From: JALOOX01 sp964557955
GTDB lineage: Bacteria; Desulfobacterota; Syntrophobacteria; Syntrophobacterales; Syntrophobacteraceae
Direction of reading: 5' to 3'
Length of the DNA stretch: 64,000 nucleotides
Assembly: GCA_964557955.1 (NCBI GenBank)
Contig: CAZLCS010000005.1
Coordinates: 124,001 to 188,000 of the forward strand
The notes under the pieces were generated by a model that saw only the letters and a list, made by a program, of their open reading frames with translations, ran no database searches and was not told the origin of the DNA. Positions 34,767-44,750 of this stretch are shown one piece after another. A program made the translations under genes and the position numbers. Position 1 is the stretch's first letter. Each line of letters opens with the position of its first letter.

Positions 34767-36422
34767 TCAACCGGCGACGACGATCGATGGATCGTAAAGG
34801 TCGGGGGGGGCGAGGCCGAGGAGTGTGAAACAGGAGGCTGCCACATTGGTGAGACCGGGCTCTTTGAGGTCTGGATTGAGACGGAGGCCGGACCCGGGCC
34901 GGGGGTCATAAACGATGAACCAGACGGGATTCAGCGTATGAGCTGTCTTGCCTTTGGGACGGCCGTGCTCATCCACCTTCACCTGGCCGGTCTTCTTGTT
35001 GATCTCGAACATTTCTTCGGCATTGCCATGGTCTGCGGTCACGACCAGGATGCCGCCCGTCTCGCGAACCACGGGCAGAATGCGGCCGAGACTGAGGTCA
35101 ACGCACTCCACGCCGATCTTTGCGGCCTGGTAGATCCCCGTGTGTCCGACCATGTCCCCGTTGGGGTAGTTCAGCCGGATGAAGTCGAATCTGCCCGACC
35201 GCATGGCCTCGATGACCGTGTCCGTGATTTCGGCGGACTTCATCCAGGGTCTTTCCTCGAAGGGTACGCGGTCTGAGGGCACTTCGACGTATTCCTCCAG
35301 TTCCTCGCTGAACTTGCCCGAGCGGTTCCCATTCCAGAAATAGGTGACATGCCCGAACTTCTGAGTTTCGCTCACGGCAGCCTGCCGTATGCCCCGCTCG
35401 CAGAGCAGCTCACCCATGGTCCGCTCGATGCAAGGCGGCTCCACCAGATAACTGGAGGGAATGTGCGCCTCGGTGTCATATTCCATCATGCCTGCGAACG
35501 CCACCCGGGGCCGCGGGGTCCGCTCGAACTTGTCGAAGGGGTCCTCTTCGAACGCCCTGCAGATCTCTATGGCACGATCGCCACGGTAATTGAAGTAGAT
35601 CACCGAGTCCCCATCTCGAATGGGGCCTACGGGTCCATCGGGGTTGGCGATGACGAAGGCGGGAAGGTCCTGGTCGATGACGCCGGGTCTTTCGTCGCGG
35701 TAGGTGCGGATGGCTTCCTCGGCGGACGGAAAGGCTCGCCCTTCTCCCGCCACATGGGTTTTCCAGCCCAGGGCCACCATGCCCCAGTCGGCTTCGTACC
35801 GGTCCATCGTCACCTTCATGCGTCCGCCGCCGCTGGCGATGCGATAATCCACCCCGGCCTGCTCGTTCACTTCCTTGAGGAAGGCTTCAAAGGGAATGAC
35901 GTAGTCCAGGGCGGAGGTTTCGCCGACATCCCGGCCATCCAGCAGGATGTGAACCCGCACCCTGGGAAGCTTCTCCTGGAATGCGGCCCGGCGGATCATG
36001 AGCTTCAGGTGGTCGATGTGACTGTGTACATTGCCGTCCGAGAAGAGCCCGATGAAGTGGAGGGCCCCGTCATGTTCCCTGCAGAAACGGACGAGGTGCT
36101 GCCAGGCCCGGCTTTCGTAGATCCTGCCCGACGCCAGGGCTTCGTTGACCAGCCTCGCCCCTTGCGGGTAAAACCGGCCGGCCCCGAAAGCGTTGTGACC
36201 GACTTCGGAATTCCCCATGTCTTCGTCTGAAGGGAGGCCGACCGCTGTGCCGTGGGCCTTGAGCAGTGTCCACGGACAGTTGGCAAGTAGCCAGTCCAGG
36301 TGAGGGGTGTGAGCGTTGGCCACGGCGTTTCCTTCGGTATCCTTCCGAAAGCCGATACCATCCATGACCACGAATGTCAGGGGACCCGAAATCCCGCGTT
36401 TTTGAGCATCATGATGAGTCAC
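34767..36422 (-). CDS. gpmI: 2,3-bisphosphoglycerate-independent phosphoglycerate mutase
   Basis: A 551-residue Mn-dependent mutase that interconverts 3- and 2-phosphoglycerate in glycolysis and gluconeogenesis. The catalytic serine lies in DEDMGNSEVGHNAFGAGR near residue 70. Metal-site motifs are VVMDGIG at the start, GDMVGHTG (late domain) and VVTADHGNAEEM. The length is slightly above the usual 510. The start is a GTG. It is followed by the FKBP gene with about 150 bases between, and the preceding protease gene ends 44 bases upstream, so this may be one minus-strand run. Confidence 0.95.
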   Translation of the reverse strand: MTHHDAQKRGISGPLTFVVMDGIGFRKDTEGNAVANAHTPHLDWLLANCPWTLLKAHGTAVGLPSDEDMGNSEVGHNAFGAGRFYPQGARLVNEALASGRIYESRAWQHLVRFCREHDGALHFIGLFSDGNVHSHIDHLKLMIRRAAFQEKLPRVRVHILLDGRDVGETSALDYVIPFEAFLKEVNEQAGVDYRIASGGGRMKVTMDRYEADWGMVALGWKTHVAGEGRAFPSAEEAIRTYRDERPGVIDQDLPAFVIANPDGPVGPIRDGDSVIYFNYRGDRAIEICRAFEEDPFDKFERTPRPRVAFAGMMEYDTEAHIPSSYLVEPPCIERTMGELLCERGIRQAAVSETQKFGHVTYFWNGNRSGKFSEELEEYVEVPSDRVPFEERPWMKSAEITDTVIEAMRSGRFDFIRLNYPNGDMVGHTGIYQAAKIGVECVDLSLGRILPVVRETGGILVVTADHGNAEEMFEINKKTGQVKVDEHGRPKGKTAHTLNPVWFIVYDPRPGSGLRLNPDLKEPGLTNVAASCFTLLGLAPPDLYDPSIVVAG

Positions 36423-36466
36423 TGAGCTGCCACCTTTCTGCTGAAGGTAGGGTCAAGGGAAAACTA

Positions 36467-37588
36467 CTATCGCGAACGGCGCTGCTGGCGCTGCTGCTGT
36501 TTCGGCTTTTCTGCCAGTGTGACGGTGTAAGTCTTGGTGTCCCCGCTCCATCGGACGACCTCCATCCGAACGCGATCTCCGGGCCGGTACTTCCGGACCA
36601 TTCGAATGGCGGAATCCGCATCGGTCACGCGCTCCCCTTCAATACGCACGATGGTATCGCCGCCGACGATCACGATCTTGTTGCCGATCTGGGCACGTTC
36701 ACGGCCGCCGCGCAATCCCGCCCGGTCCGCAGGGCCGTCCTGGACCACCTCCACCAGCATGGCGCCCGATTCGACAGGCAGTTTCAAGTCTTCTGCCAGG
36801 TCCCGCGTCAGGGTCATGAGAGAGGCCCCGATCCAGGGGTATCCGTAGTAGCCCTTCTCGATGAGGTCGTTGAGTATCATCTTGGCTGTATCGATGGGGA
36901 TGGCGAAGCCGATGCCGACGTTGGAGCCCGTGGGGCTGAAGATCGCCGTGTTGATCCCGATCATTTTGCCCGACGAGTCGATGAGGGGACCTCCGGAGTT
37001 TCCGGGATTGATCGAGGCATCGGTCTGGATGATGTCTTCCACGGGCAGACCGCTGGTCGCCCGAAGCATCCGGCCCACGGAGCTGATCACGCCTGTCGTC
37101 AGGGTCTGGCCGAGGCCGAACGGATTGCCGATAGCCAGCACCTTCTGCCCCACCTTCAAGTTGGTCGAAGTCCCCATGGGGATCACGGCCAGATCTTCAC
37201 GTCGAACTTCTATTTTGACAACGGCCAGGTCGGTGTCTGGATCGGAGCCCACCAGTGTCGCCGCATACTTCTTGCCATTGTTCAGCGTCACCTCCAGCTT
37301 GCGGGCATCCTCGATCACGTGATGATTGGTCAGGATGTAGCCACGAGGATCGATGATCGCACCCGATCCCGCACCCTGCCTTGGAACCACGTTGAAGAAG
37401 AAGTCCTGTTCCAGGACTGTGCTCGTAATGTTGACCACTCCCGGGGCAAGGCGCTGGTAAAGCTCGATGTTGTTCCTTTCATCCTCAGTCAGCGAAAGAG
37501 CAGCCTGCGGCCACGAGAGGATGAGGATTCCCAGCAATGCAATCAGGGTCCGCAGCAAAAGAGGTCTCGAGATTCTCATGGTTGTCAT
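36467..37588 (-). CDS. HtrA/DegP-type serine protease with one PDZ domain
   Basis: A 373-residue periplasmic trypsin-like protease. The signal anchor lies at about residues 5-28. The catalytic triad is in TNHHVIEDA (His), DPDTDLAVVK (Asp) and PGNSGGPLI (Ser). The PDZ domain covers about 265-355 (GASLMTLTRDLAEDL, GPADRAGLRGG, VRIEGERVTD), followed by a Gln/Arg-rich end. It resembles DegS or DegQ in having a single PDZ. The ATG at 37588 sits very close to AGGA, so the ATG at 37579 is also possible. It lies behind a shorter paralogue (37711-38547). Confidence 0.9.
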   Translation of the reverse strand: MTTMRISRPLLLRTLIALLGILILSWPQAALSLTEDERNNIELYQRLAPGVVNITSTVLEQDFFFNVVPRQGAGSGAIIDPRGYILTNHHVIEDARKLEVTLNNGKKYAATLVGSDPDTDLAVVKIEVRREDLAVIPMGTSTNLKVGQKVLAIGNPFGLGQTLTTGVISSVGRMLRATSGLPVEDIIQTDASINPGNSGGPLIDSSGKMIGINTAIFSPTGSNVGIGFAIPIDTAKMILNDLIEKGYYGYPWIGASLMTLTRDLAEDLKLPVESGAMLVEVVQDGPADRAGLRGGRERAQIGNKIVIVGGDTIVRIEGERVTDADSAIRMVRKYRPGDRVRMEVVRWSGDTKTYTVTLAEKPKQQQRQQRRSR

Positions 37589-37710
37589 CGTCCTTTTGTG
37601 CTCGTTCCTTAGAATTGTGCGATGGGTGCCGGTCTGGATAACGTGCCTTCTCTCCATGGGTCTTTGAGACCTGCCCGCGGCTGTCGCATCAGGCCCCCGC
37701 CGAAGCTCGC

Positions 37711-38547
37711 TCACCGCATTCCCCGGCCACCCGGTCGGGGAGAATAGACTCTGCGGATGATCCAGCTGACGACAAGAATCGCCAGCACCCAGCCTACCCA
37801 TCGTCCCCAGGTATGAATGATGCCCGGGGTGACCTTCCTGATCTGATTCACGGGTATCGAGAATCCAATCCCTACGCTCGATCCGGTGGGGCTGAGAATC
37901 ATTGTGTTCATGCCGATCAGCTCACCCCTGGAGTTCACCAGCGCCCCACCCGAGTTGCCGGGATTGATCGCTGCGTCTGTCTGGATCAGATTGCGCAGTA
38001 TGACTCCTCGGTGACGTATGTCGCGGCCTGTCATGCTGACGATTCCTACCGTGAGGGTCTGACCCAGTCCGAAGGGGTTTCCGATGGCCAGCACTTTTTC
38101 TCCGACCCGAACCGTATCCGAGTCTCCAAGCATTGCCGGATGTACCGGTGTGTCACCCGTATCGATGCGCAGCACGGCAACGTCGTGCTGGGGTGCCACG
38201 CCGACCACCTCGGCCGTGAAATGCCTTCCGTTGCCCAGCGAAACCTGAATGTTTTTTGCCTCCGCAATAACATGGTAATTTGTAACAATAATGCCATCTT
38301 CAGTCAGCACAATACCGGAGCCGGATCCCCTTTCGGGAACGATGCACAGGAAGTAATCCGGTTCACACGCCTCGGTAGTGATGTTGACGATGGACGGAGC
38401 AACGCGCTCATAGACCTCCACAGTGTTGAGTTCCTCTTCCGTGAGACCGCTGCCGAAGCTCGGATGCCAGAGAATCGCCAGAGTGAACAGCACGGCATGA
38501 AGGATGCGACAGGTTTGCGTGGCCTTGGTCCGGCTCAGGTTTGACAT
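37711..38547 (-). CDS. HtrA-like trypsin-fold protease with a C-terminal membrane helix instead of PDZ
   Basis: A 278-residue paralogue of the next gene. It has a signal peptide (about 12-32), then the protease domain with VTNYHVIAEA (His), QHDVAVLRID (Asp) and PGNSGGALV (Ser), so the triad looks intact. Where HtrA has its PDZ domain, this protein has only about 40 residues: a short linker and a hydrophobic helix (WVGWVLAILVVSWIIR) with an arginine-rich end. The protease may thus be tethered at both ends. Four nearby Cys (ACEPDYFLC) are absent in the paralogue. The ATG at 38547 has GAGAG upstream. Confidence 0.85.
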   Translation of the reverse strand: MSNLSRTKATQTCRILHAVLFTLAILWHPSFGSGLTEEELNTVEVYERVAPSIVNITTEACEPDYFLCIVPERGSGSGIVLTEDGIIVTNYHVIAEAKNIQVSLGNGRHFTAEVVGVAPQHDVAVLRIDTGDTPVHPAMLGDSDTVRVGEKVLAIGNPFGLGQTLTVGIVSMTGRDIRHRGVILRNLIQTDAAINPGNSGGALVNSRGELIGMNTMILSPTGSSVGIGFSIPVNQIRKVTPGIIHTWGRWVGWVLAILVVSWIIRRVYSPRPGGRGMR

Positions 38548-38693
38548 GGTCTCTCGGTTCAAGTGATAATACGTTGGTGTGCGTGTTTCAATCACTTCAG
38601 TATTTAAACACGATCGGCCGGTTCTGCAAAGAGAATGGACAGCCGGGGTCCCGGAGGATTCAGAGCAGGTGCCGGCGGACATCGGAGTTATGG

Positions 38694-39395
38694 ATGGAAT
38701 CCATGGAGAGAACGATCCAGATCATGCCCCTCAAGACTTCACATGTTCATTCCATATTGGAGAGACTCGTTGGTATGAGTCCCTGGTTCTGGGTTTCGGG
38801 GATTTATGGAGCCCAGACGCTGGGGGCGATCATTGTTACCTTCTGTTTCAAGGTGAAGGCCCAGGATACCTGGCTGCCCATAACTCTGCTCGCATCGGGC
38901 GCGATCGCAGCCGCCATCTTCGGATTCCGGGACCGTGTGAAAGTCATGACGCCTTTACTCTGCTGGTTCCCGCCGGCCCTCTACGCGCTTTTCATCTTTT
39001 CCCTGTCACACCGAACATTCAACGGTGCGGAGTTGACTTTCAAGGCGGACTACTTCCACCTGGTCGAGTTCTTCACCCTCGGTCTTTTCCTGTCCTGTCT
39101 CTGGCAGGCCGTCCTGCGACGCAGGAACCCCCTGGTGTTCTCTTTCTGCGTCATTGGCTCGGGAGTCCTCTATGGGCTTGCGGACGAATTTCACCAGGCC
39201 TTCATTCCGGGCCGCGATGCGAACATCATGGATATTCTCTGGGATGTTGCGGGCCTCAGCATCGGCTGTGGCACCTACCTCCTGGCCAGGAGGCTCCACG
39301 AATCCATGGCAGCTCGCATCCGTGGACGGCCCCTTGAGGAGTCGTGCACCGGTATTCGAGGGGGTGCAGCGGGGGAATCGTCCGAAGCGGGTTGA
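38694..39395 (+). CDS. VanZ-like membrane protein
   Basis: A 233-residue membrane protein with about four hydrophobic helices. The VanZ family motif is seen as DYFHLVEFFTLG followed by ADEFHQAFIPGRDANIMDILWDVAGLSIG. Family members include VanZ of teicoplanin resistance, but the wider family's function is unclear. The ATG at 38694 with GGAGT upstream is my choice; ATGs at 38703 and 38724 are alternatives. The last 30 residues are soluble and Gly/Glu-rich. It is divergent from the HtrA-like pair and convergent with pgpA. Confidence 0.8.
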   Translation: MESMERTIQIMPLKTSHVHSILERLVGMSPWFWVSGIYGAQTLGAIIVTFCFKVKAQDTWLPITLLASGAIAAAIFGFRDRVKVMTPLLCWFPPALYALFIFSLSHRTFNGAELTFKADYFHLVEFFTLGLFLSCLWQAVLRRRNPLVFSFCVIGSGVLYGLADEFHQAFIPGRDANIMDILWDVAGLSIGCGTYLLARRLHESMAARIRGRPLEESCTGIRGGAAGESSEAG

Positions 39396-39422
39396 AACCC
39401 GGCTGAATGGAAGGCCTGATGT

Positions 39423-39878
39423 TCAGTTCAGCGTGCGAAGCAAGAGCCGGAGAACGAGGTGGGCCAGGAGCCCTGCCAGAATGTCGTCGAGCATGGCACC
39501 AAAACCCCCTTTGACCTTGGCGTCCGCCCACCGGATGGGCCAGGGTTTCCAGATGTCGAAGAGGCGGAAGAGGGCGAACCCGGCCGTAAGGGTGACCCAG
39601 GAGGCCGGGAGCCAGAGCATGGTGATCAGGAAGCCGGCGAGCTCATCGACCACCACCTCGGGGGGGTCCTGCCGGCCGAGCTTGCGGATGGTGAGCTCCG
39701 CTCCAAATGTGCCCAGCACCGAGACAACAAGTACGAAGGCGAAGGCAACGCCGGCGGGGAACTGGGCCAGTAGGAAGGCTGTGGGAACACCGACCGCAAG
39801 CGTTGCCAGGGTTCCGCCGGCTGCCGGGGCTTTTCCGATCGCTCCGAGCATGGCCAGGCCGATGAAAAATCGATTCAT
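39423..39878 (-). CDS. pgpA: Phosphatidylglycerophosphatase A
   Basis: A 151-residue membrane enzyme that removes phosphate from phosphatidylglycerophosphate to make phosphatidylglycerol. It has GLAMLGAIGKAPAAGGTLATL, the DPPEVVVDELAGFLITM motif with its conserved acidic residues, and the RLFDIWKPWPIRWAD and GGFGAMLDDILAGL segments, all typical of PgpA. The ATG at 39878 is preferred because GAGGGG stands nine bases upstream; a GTG at 39902 would add eight residues. Confidence 0.93.
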   Translation of the reverse strand: MNRFFIGLAMLGAIGKAPAAGGTLATLAVGVPTAFLLAQFPAGVAFAFVLVVSVLGTFGAELTIRKLGRQDPPEVVVDELAGFLITMLWLPASWVTLTAGFALFRLFDIWKPWPIRWADAKVKGGFGAMLDDILAGLLAHLVLRLLLRTLN

Positions 39879-40010
39879 GGTCACAATCCCCCTCAGCTTC
39901 ACACTTTGATTCTCAAGAGCACATTTGCTTTCGATTTTGGGAAATGATATGCGTATAGCTTCAGGGAAGCGGATTCAACGGCATTCGACGTTCCCTGCTA
40001 CTTCACCTCA

Positions 40011-43000
40011 ATGGAAATCCCCATGAAAGCCGATGGTTACAGGCTTGCAATAGAAGGCATTGACTCTCAGGGCAGCTTCTTTCGCCTCATCAATCCCGAA
40101 GACTATCCTCAGTACGGCATCGATTCACAGGATGTTCCCATGGGGACCTTCGCTTCGGAAGACCACCCCAGCTACCTGCCCAGCCGTTTCGGAGGCAACG
40201 CCTATGGGCTGGGGCTCATCGAACAGAGTGTTCTCACCGATGCGGATACTGAATTTCTGGAGAGCATTCATTTCGAGGATCCGCGTGAAATAGCCACCCA
40301 TGCCCGCAGCCTCAACGCCATCTACCAGAAGCTCGGGCTGCTCATTCGCTTCAGCGCATCGGGAAAGCGCTATTTTCTGATTCCGATCAATCTGGTGGCC
40401 CACTCCCTTCGGGAAATCAACGGCAAGGCCGATGAAATCGAAGAGCAGATCATCCGGTATATCTGGGAGACGCGGACCGAGCGGCTCGAGATCGGCCTGT
40501 TCACCACCGACCGCGACCTCATCGTGCACGAATTGGCGGCACGCCTGTCCAGCCATCGCATGGTTCTGTTCGACTCGCTGGAGAAGCTGAATTCCTGGCG
40601 AATCCCCCTGGACATCGTGATCATTCCCAACGACGTTTTCGACTACCTGCTGGGCCAGAAGCTCCCGCGCATTTCGAGAAGATCTTTGAGCCGTCAGCGC
40701 CTGCTCCAGTATGCCATGTATCTGGCTGGAAAGATTTATGATCTCCTGGACCGAGACGGGCGGTTCCTGGTTCTGGCCCATGCTCCGGCCCCAAGGGAGG
40801 ATCACGTCTGCCGCGTGCGTTTCAGGAGCGACGAAGAGCTCAAGTCCTTCCTTGTCTTTTCCCATATTTTCAACACGCGGCGGGACTATACAAGCTCTGC
40901 GCCCAAAACCGAAATGGATATTGACGTAGCAGACCTCCATTATTACCTGGGGCGCTTCGCATATTCCGAACCGCATCTTCGACAGCTGTTCAACGAACAG
41001 CGGCCGGAGCAGCTGAGCATCGAGGAAATCCATGGGCTTCCGCGCCTGAATCTCAAGCTGCCGGAATCGTATATGAAGAATCCGGAGAAATCCTGGAAGG
41101 TCGCCTTCGAGCCTTATTTCTCGACCCTTCAGCTGAAAAGAAAATCGCCCAAGCATCAGAGTCAATACTGGGCAGAGCGGTTGGAGGTGGATTGCCAGCT
41201 CCCCGAGAGCCTGCTCGTGTACGCCGGCCGTCCCAGACAACCCGAAATCAGCCTGACAGACCTCGAGGAGGAGATCAAGACATCGGGAATGCAGGGCTGC
41301 AGCCTGCCCCTGGTGGCCCAGTACCGGAACTCATTCAGGTATGTTCTGAATGTGCTTACCGCGCTCACTCAGATCCGCGATCAGGAATTCCACCAGCTTT
41401 CGGAGCTCGAACGGACGCGCCTGAGCAATCCTTTTCGCAGCCACAGCGAGAGCTTCAATGCGGTGCTGCGGCTTCTGGCCCAGAGGTCCAGGCTGGAGAA
41501 GGTCCGGGAGATTCTGAACCCCGACCGCATCGAAGGACCGGTCACACCCATTCTCGAAAACATCCCCAAGCTTGCGCTTCACGGTTTGTCCCCCGCACAG
41601 CTGCGGGAGATCCTGCTCATTGTGGTGGGCCACAGCACCATGAGCCGCATCGTGTTCGGAAAACTTCCCGCCAAGACACTCAAGCCTATCACAGATCGGG
41701 CGAAAGAGGGCAGCTACCCTGAAATCCTGGAGCTTTTGAGGGTCTGCCGGCTCATGAGCGTTGCCGAAATCGCGGCCGCCCTGGGGGATGAGTTCACCGG
41801 AGAACAGGCCAGGGAGATTTATCGCATTTACGACGATGCCATCAACGTGGCGACCAACCCCAATATCGACTGGGAAAAGCTCCACGATCTCAAGGTGAGT
41901 GCTTTGGGCGGGGTTCGCAACAAGGCCATTCGTGAGATCATGAAGCTTTTCAACCTCTTTGAATTCCTGGATGACTGGCAGGAATTCCTGCATAAAGGCG
42001 CCTTCGAAAAGGAGGTCATCTGCGATCACCAGCCCGACAAGCTGCAGCGTCTGGAGGAGGCCCTGCAGCTGGCCCGTACGGCTCAGCAATTCAAGGAGCA
42101 GTTCCTCGGAGACTACCTCTTCGGCGAGTCTTTTCTATTTCGGCAGTTTCTGGAGACCGAGTTCCACGGAACGGGTCATCTGCTTCCCAGGCTGGGGGCT
42201 TACGCCGGCTTCATCCTGCTCTGGATCGCGGTTCATTCCTCGGAGAAGCGCATCGTCAACTTCAACCCGATGTTGGCGGCCGTCCCCGAAGACCGGACCG
42301 AGGAGCGGGCCGCGCAGATCCGTGAGACGCTGAACCGGATCGAAATCGAGCGTCTTCACACGGCGTTCTTCCAGGAGGTCAGGCAAACGCTGGCTGAGGG
42401 ACGTTCGGCCTTCGTCTTCGACAGCGGCGTCCGAATGGTCTTGAATCCGGAAACGCGGGCACTGGATGTTTCCTACGTGGATGTCGATGAGAATCTGGTG
42501 CAGATCGAGGCCCTGCTGTTTCATTTCGAGTCCCAGAGGCTGCGGGGGATCTCCCTGAAAAGCTTCCAGGACATGGAGCGCCTCTTTTCGGAGCTTGCCA
42601 GTTACCGAGACTACCTGGCGCAGGAGCAATGTTACCTGAGGTGCGACCCTTTCCATCGCTCGGAGATTCTCGAAGAGAAGGGAAAGACGATCGGCGAAAT
42701 GGAGGCGTGGTTGAAGGGGATCTTTCGGAGCCAGATCTTCATTCCCGAGGAAATCTACGAGACCATCGGTGTGCTGGCTCACCACTGTCCTCAGGTCCTC
42801 AGGCTCGTGCTGCCCGAGTTCCACGTCTTCGGCAGTCTCATCGAGCACTGGCCGACGCGTCAGAAGCAGCCCCTGGGAAGCTACGTCATGCACTGCCTGG
42901 AGAAGTTCCAGGCGCTTATCACGAAGAATCGTGGGGCATTCCAGGATCCGAACACCTTCTATCAGCTGGCCAAGCATGAATTCGGCCCCCTGGCCGAGGA

Positions 43001-44732
43001 GGGGATCGGAGCCAGCCACGCTCAGCTCGACATACTGGAATACCTTCTGGACCGGATCCAGCAGCGCCCCCACTACTACCAGGCGCTGACCCTGGCCCTG
43101 TTGTTTCAGGACATCGGGAAGATCGAGTCCTACGGCGAGGTGCATCCCGAGGTGGATCTGTGCTGGACCCACGCGGCGAGGGGTGCGCAGATTCTTCTTA
43201 AGGCCGGGATCCTGAAGAGCTACGATCTGGACTCCCATGTGGAGGACCTGGTCATCCGGCTGGTGCTCCATCACGGGTTGAGCGGGCACATCCTGCTGGG
43301 TGAGGAGCCGCTGACCGCCCTGGAGAATTACACCCGCTATGGGGACGACCGTCTGATCGACGTATTCATCCTGCACTCCATTCTTGCCGCCGCCGCCGTG
43401 GAAGAGGGACTCATGGTCACGGACCTCCTGGATCAGTTTCTCTCCCATCGGGCGCTGGCCCTGCAGATCCTCTCGCTTTCGGCGGATTGGAGCCAGAGGT
43501 TGCGGGAGATGCTTCGTGAAAAGGGCGAGGCGGTGTTGACGGATTTCCGCCTGACCGCCGATGGCGTACCGATGATGCCTGACAAAGGAATGCACTACTG
43601 CGGGTTCACAGATGAAGATCTCGAGGATGAATCCGTCTGGCATGGCAGGCAGTGCGCAGCGCTCGAGAGGCTCCTGAAGCTGATGTCGCTCCCCTGGGTG
43701 GATTATCAGGACCTTCAGATGTACCTGCTGCGGATGCCGGTCAACTTCATCTACCACAAAAAGAAGCTCAAGAGCGTCGGGTTGGAGACCTTTGAGCGGC
43801 AGATCAAGTCAGCTGAAAAGCTGCTCCAGATCCTGTCGCTGCTCGATGCCGAAATTCGCTACTACCTGCTCTACTGCCTGGATCACCTCGGGGCGGGCAT
43901 GAGGGTCTACCATTTTGCTCCCCTCGGCCGTTTCCTGGAGCCCGAAAACTGCGTCAAACTCCTGCTCATTGCTTTCCAGACGTTCCACAAGGAATATGGC
44001 CAGGAAACGCGCGGTGGGCTGATCAGCTTCAGAAGGCTGGGGCAGGTCGTGGACCGCAGGCATCAGGTGGTGAGCAGCATACTGACGGACATGCCGTTCC
44101 CGACGCGTTGTTTTGATTCCGTATCCACGGCGTCCATCTCTGAGAATTTTGGAGAGATCCGCTTCGAGGCGAACCCTCAGGAGCCGGCCATTCAAGTGGT
44201 TTACAGGGATGCGACGGAATACCATCAAATGGCGGAAGCCCTGATCGGGAGCTGGAGCCACGAGGATCTGTCGCGCCGTTTTGCCCAGCTGGTCGGGGAG
44301 CTGAAGTTCAAGCTTCCTTACGACACAAGGCATCTTGAAGAGGAGCTGCAGCAGGTCTACGAGAACCAGGTTCTCAGGATCAATGAGCACATCCTCAAGT
44401 CCATCCAGGCGAGCCTGGATCGGGCCGAGCACTTCTCTGAGCTGCAGGAAATCCAGGAAGATATCACGCGACAGGTGGCTTCCGTGAGTTTTTCCGAGGA
44501 CCAGAGACTGCTTCTCAAGGAAATGTTCGAATACCATCGATCCCGCCTGCGCGACCGGTATCTCGATGCCATGCACCGTGACATCAGCAGTCTCGAATCG
44601 GAAGAGGATCTCGTGGAATTCTGGAACCGGACCAAGCTCGAGCTGTTTTCTTACCGAGGTTATGTGGGCAAGGAATATGAATCACTCGTTGCACAATTCA
44701 TCGATCGAAAGCTGTCCAGGATGAGGAACTGA
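40011..44732 (+). CDS. Very large protein of unknown function with a degenerate HD-like segment
   Basis: A soluble 1573-residue protein that I cannot place in a known family. Residues about 155-290 look like a Rossmann-type fold (LEIGLFTTDRDLIVHEL, LDIVIIPNDVFDYLLG, DRDGRFLVLAHAP). The region near 1020-1110 resembles an HD phosphohydrolase in layout (ALLFQDIGKIESYG, WTHAARGAQILLKAGI, VLHHGLSG), but the HD dyad is Gln-Asp, so metal binding is doubtful. The remaining parts are mostly charged helices, with heptad-like stretches in the last 200 residues. There is no signal peptide or membrane helix. A small gene follows 18 bases downstream. Possible relatives are GlnD-like or HD-GYP-type signalling proteins, but this is weak. 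Confidence 0.7.
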   Translation: MEIPMKADGYRLAIEGIDSQGSFFRLINPEDYPQYGIDSQDVPMGTFASEDHPSYLPSRFGGNAYGLGLIEQSVLTDADTEFLESIHFEDPREIATHARSLNAIYQKLGLLIRFSASGKRYFLIPINLVAHSLREINGKADEIEEQIIRYIWETRTERLEIGLFTTDRDLIVHELAARLSSHRMVLFDSLEKLNSWRIPLDIVIIPNDVFDYLLGQKLPRISRRSLSRQRLLQYAMYLAGKIYDLLDRDGRFLVLAHAPAPREDHVCRVRFRSDEELKSFLVFSHIFNTRRDYTSSAPKTEMDIDVADLHYYLGRFAYSEPHLRQLFNEQRPEQLSIEEIHGLPRLNLKLPESYMKNPEKSWKVAFEPYFSTLQLKRKSPKHQSQYWAERLEVDCQLPESLLVYAGRPRQPEISLTDLEEEIKTSGMQGCSLPLVAQYRNSFRYVLNVLTALTQIRDQEFHQLSELERTRLSNPFRSHSESFNAVLRLLAQRSRLEKVREILNPDRIEGPVTPILENIPKLALHGLSPAQLREILLIVVGHSTMSRIVFGKLPAKTLKPITDRAKEGSYPEILELLRVCRLMSVAEIAAALGDEFTGEQAREIYRIYDDAINVATNPNIDWEKLHDLKVSALGGVRNKAIREIMKLFNLFEFLDDWQEFLHKGAFEKEVICDHQPDKLQRLEEALQLARTAQQFKEQFLGDYLFGESFLFRQFLETEFHGTGHLLPRLGAYAGFILLWIAVHSSEKRIVNFNPMLAAVPEDRTEERAAQIRETLNRIEIERLHTAFFQEVRQTLAEGRSAFVFDSGVRMVLNPETRALDVSYVDVDENLVQIEALLFHFESQRLRGISLKSFQDMERLFSELASYRDYLAQEQCYLRCDPFHRSEILEEKGKTIGEMEAWLKGIFRSQIFIPEEIYETIGVLAHHCPQVLRLVLPEFHVFGSLIEHWPTRQKQPLGSYVMHCLEKFQALITKNRGAFQDPNTFYQLAKHEFGPLAEEGIGASHAQLDILEYLLDRIQQRPHYYQALTLALLFQDIGKIESYGEVHPEVDLCWTHAARGAQILLKAGILKSYDLDSHVEDLVIRLVLHHGLSGHILLGEEPLTALENYTRYGDDRLIDVFILHSILAAAAVEEGLMVTDLLDQFLSHRALALQILSLSADWSQRLREMLREKGEAVLTDFRLTADGVPMMPDKGMHYCGFTDEDLEDESVWHGRQCAALERLLKLMSLPWVDYQDLQMYLLRMPVNFIYHKKKLKSVGLETFERQIKSAEKLLQILSLLDAEIRYYLLYCLDHLGAGMRVYHFAPLGRFLEPENCVKLLLIAFQTFHKEYGQETRGGLISFRRLGQVVDRRHQVVSSILTDMPFPTRCFDSVSTASISENFGEIRFEANPQEPAIQVVYRDATEYHQMAEALIGSWSHEDLSRRFAQLVGELKFKLPYDTRHLEEELQQVYENQVLRINEHILKSIQASLDRAEHFSELQEIQEDITRQVASVSFSEDQRLLLKEMFEYHRSRLRDRYLDAMHRDISSLESEEDLVEFWNRTKLELFSYRGYVGKEYESLVAQFIDRKLSRMRN

Positions 44733-44750
44733 ACCTGCTGAGGAGACACG

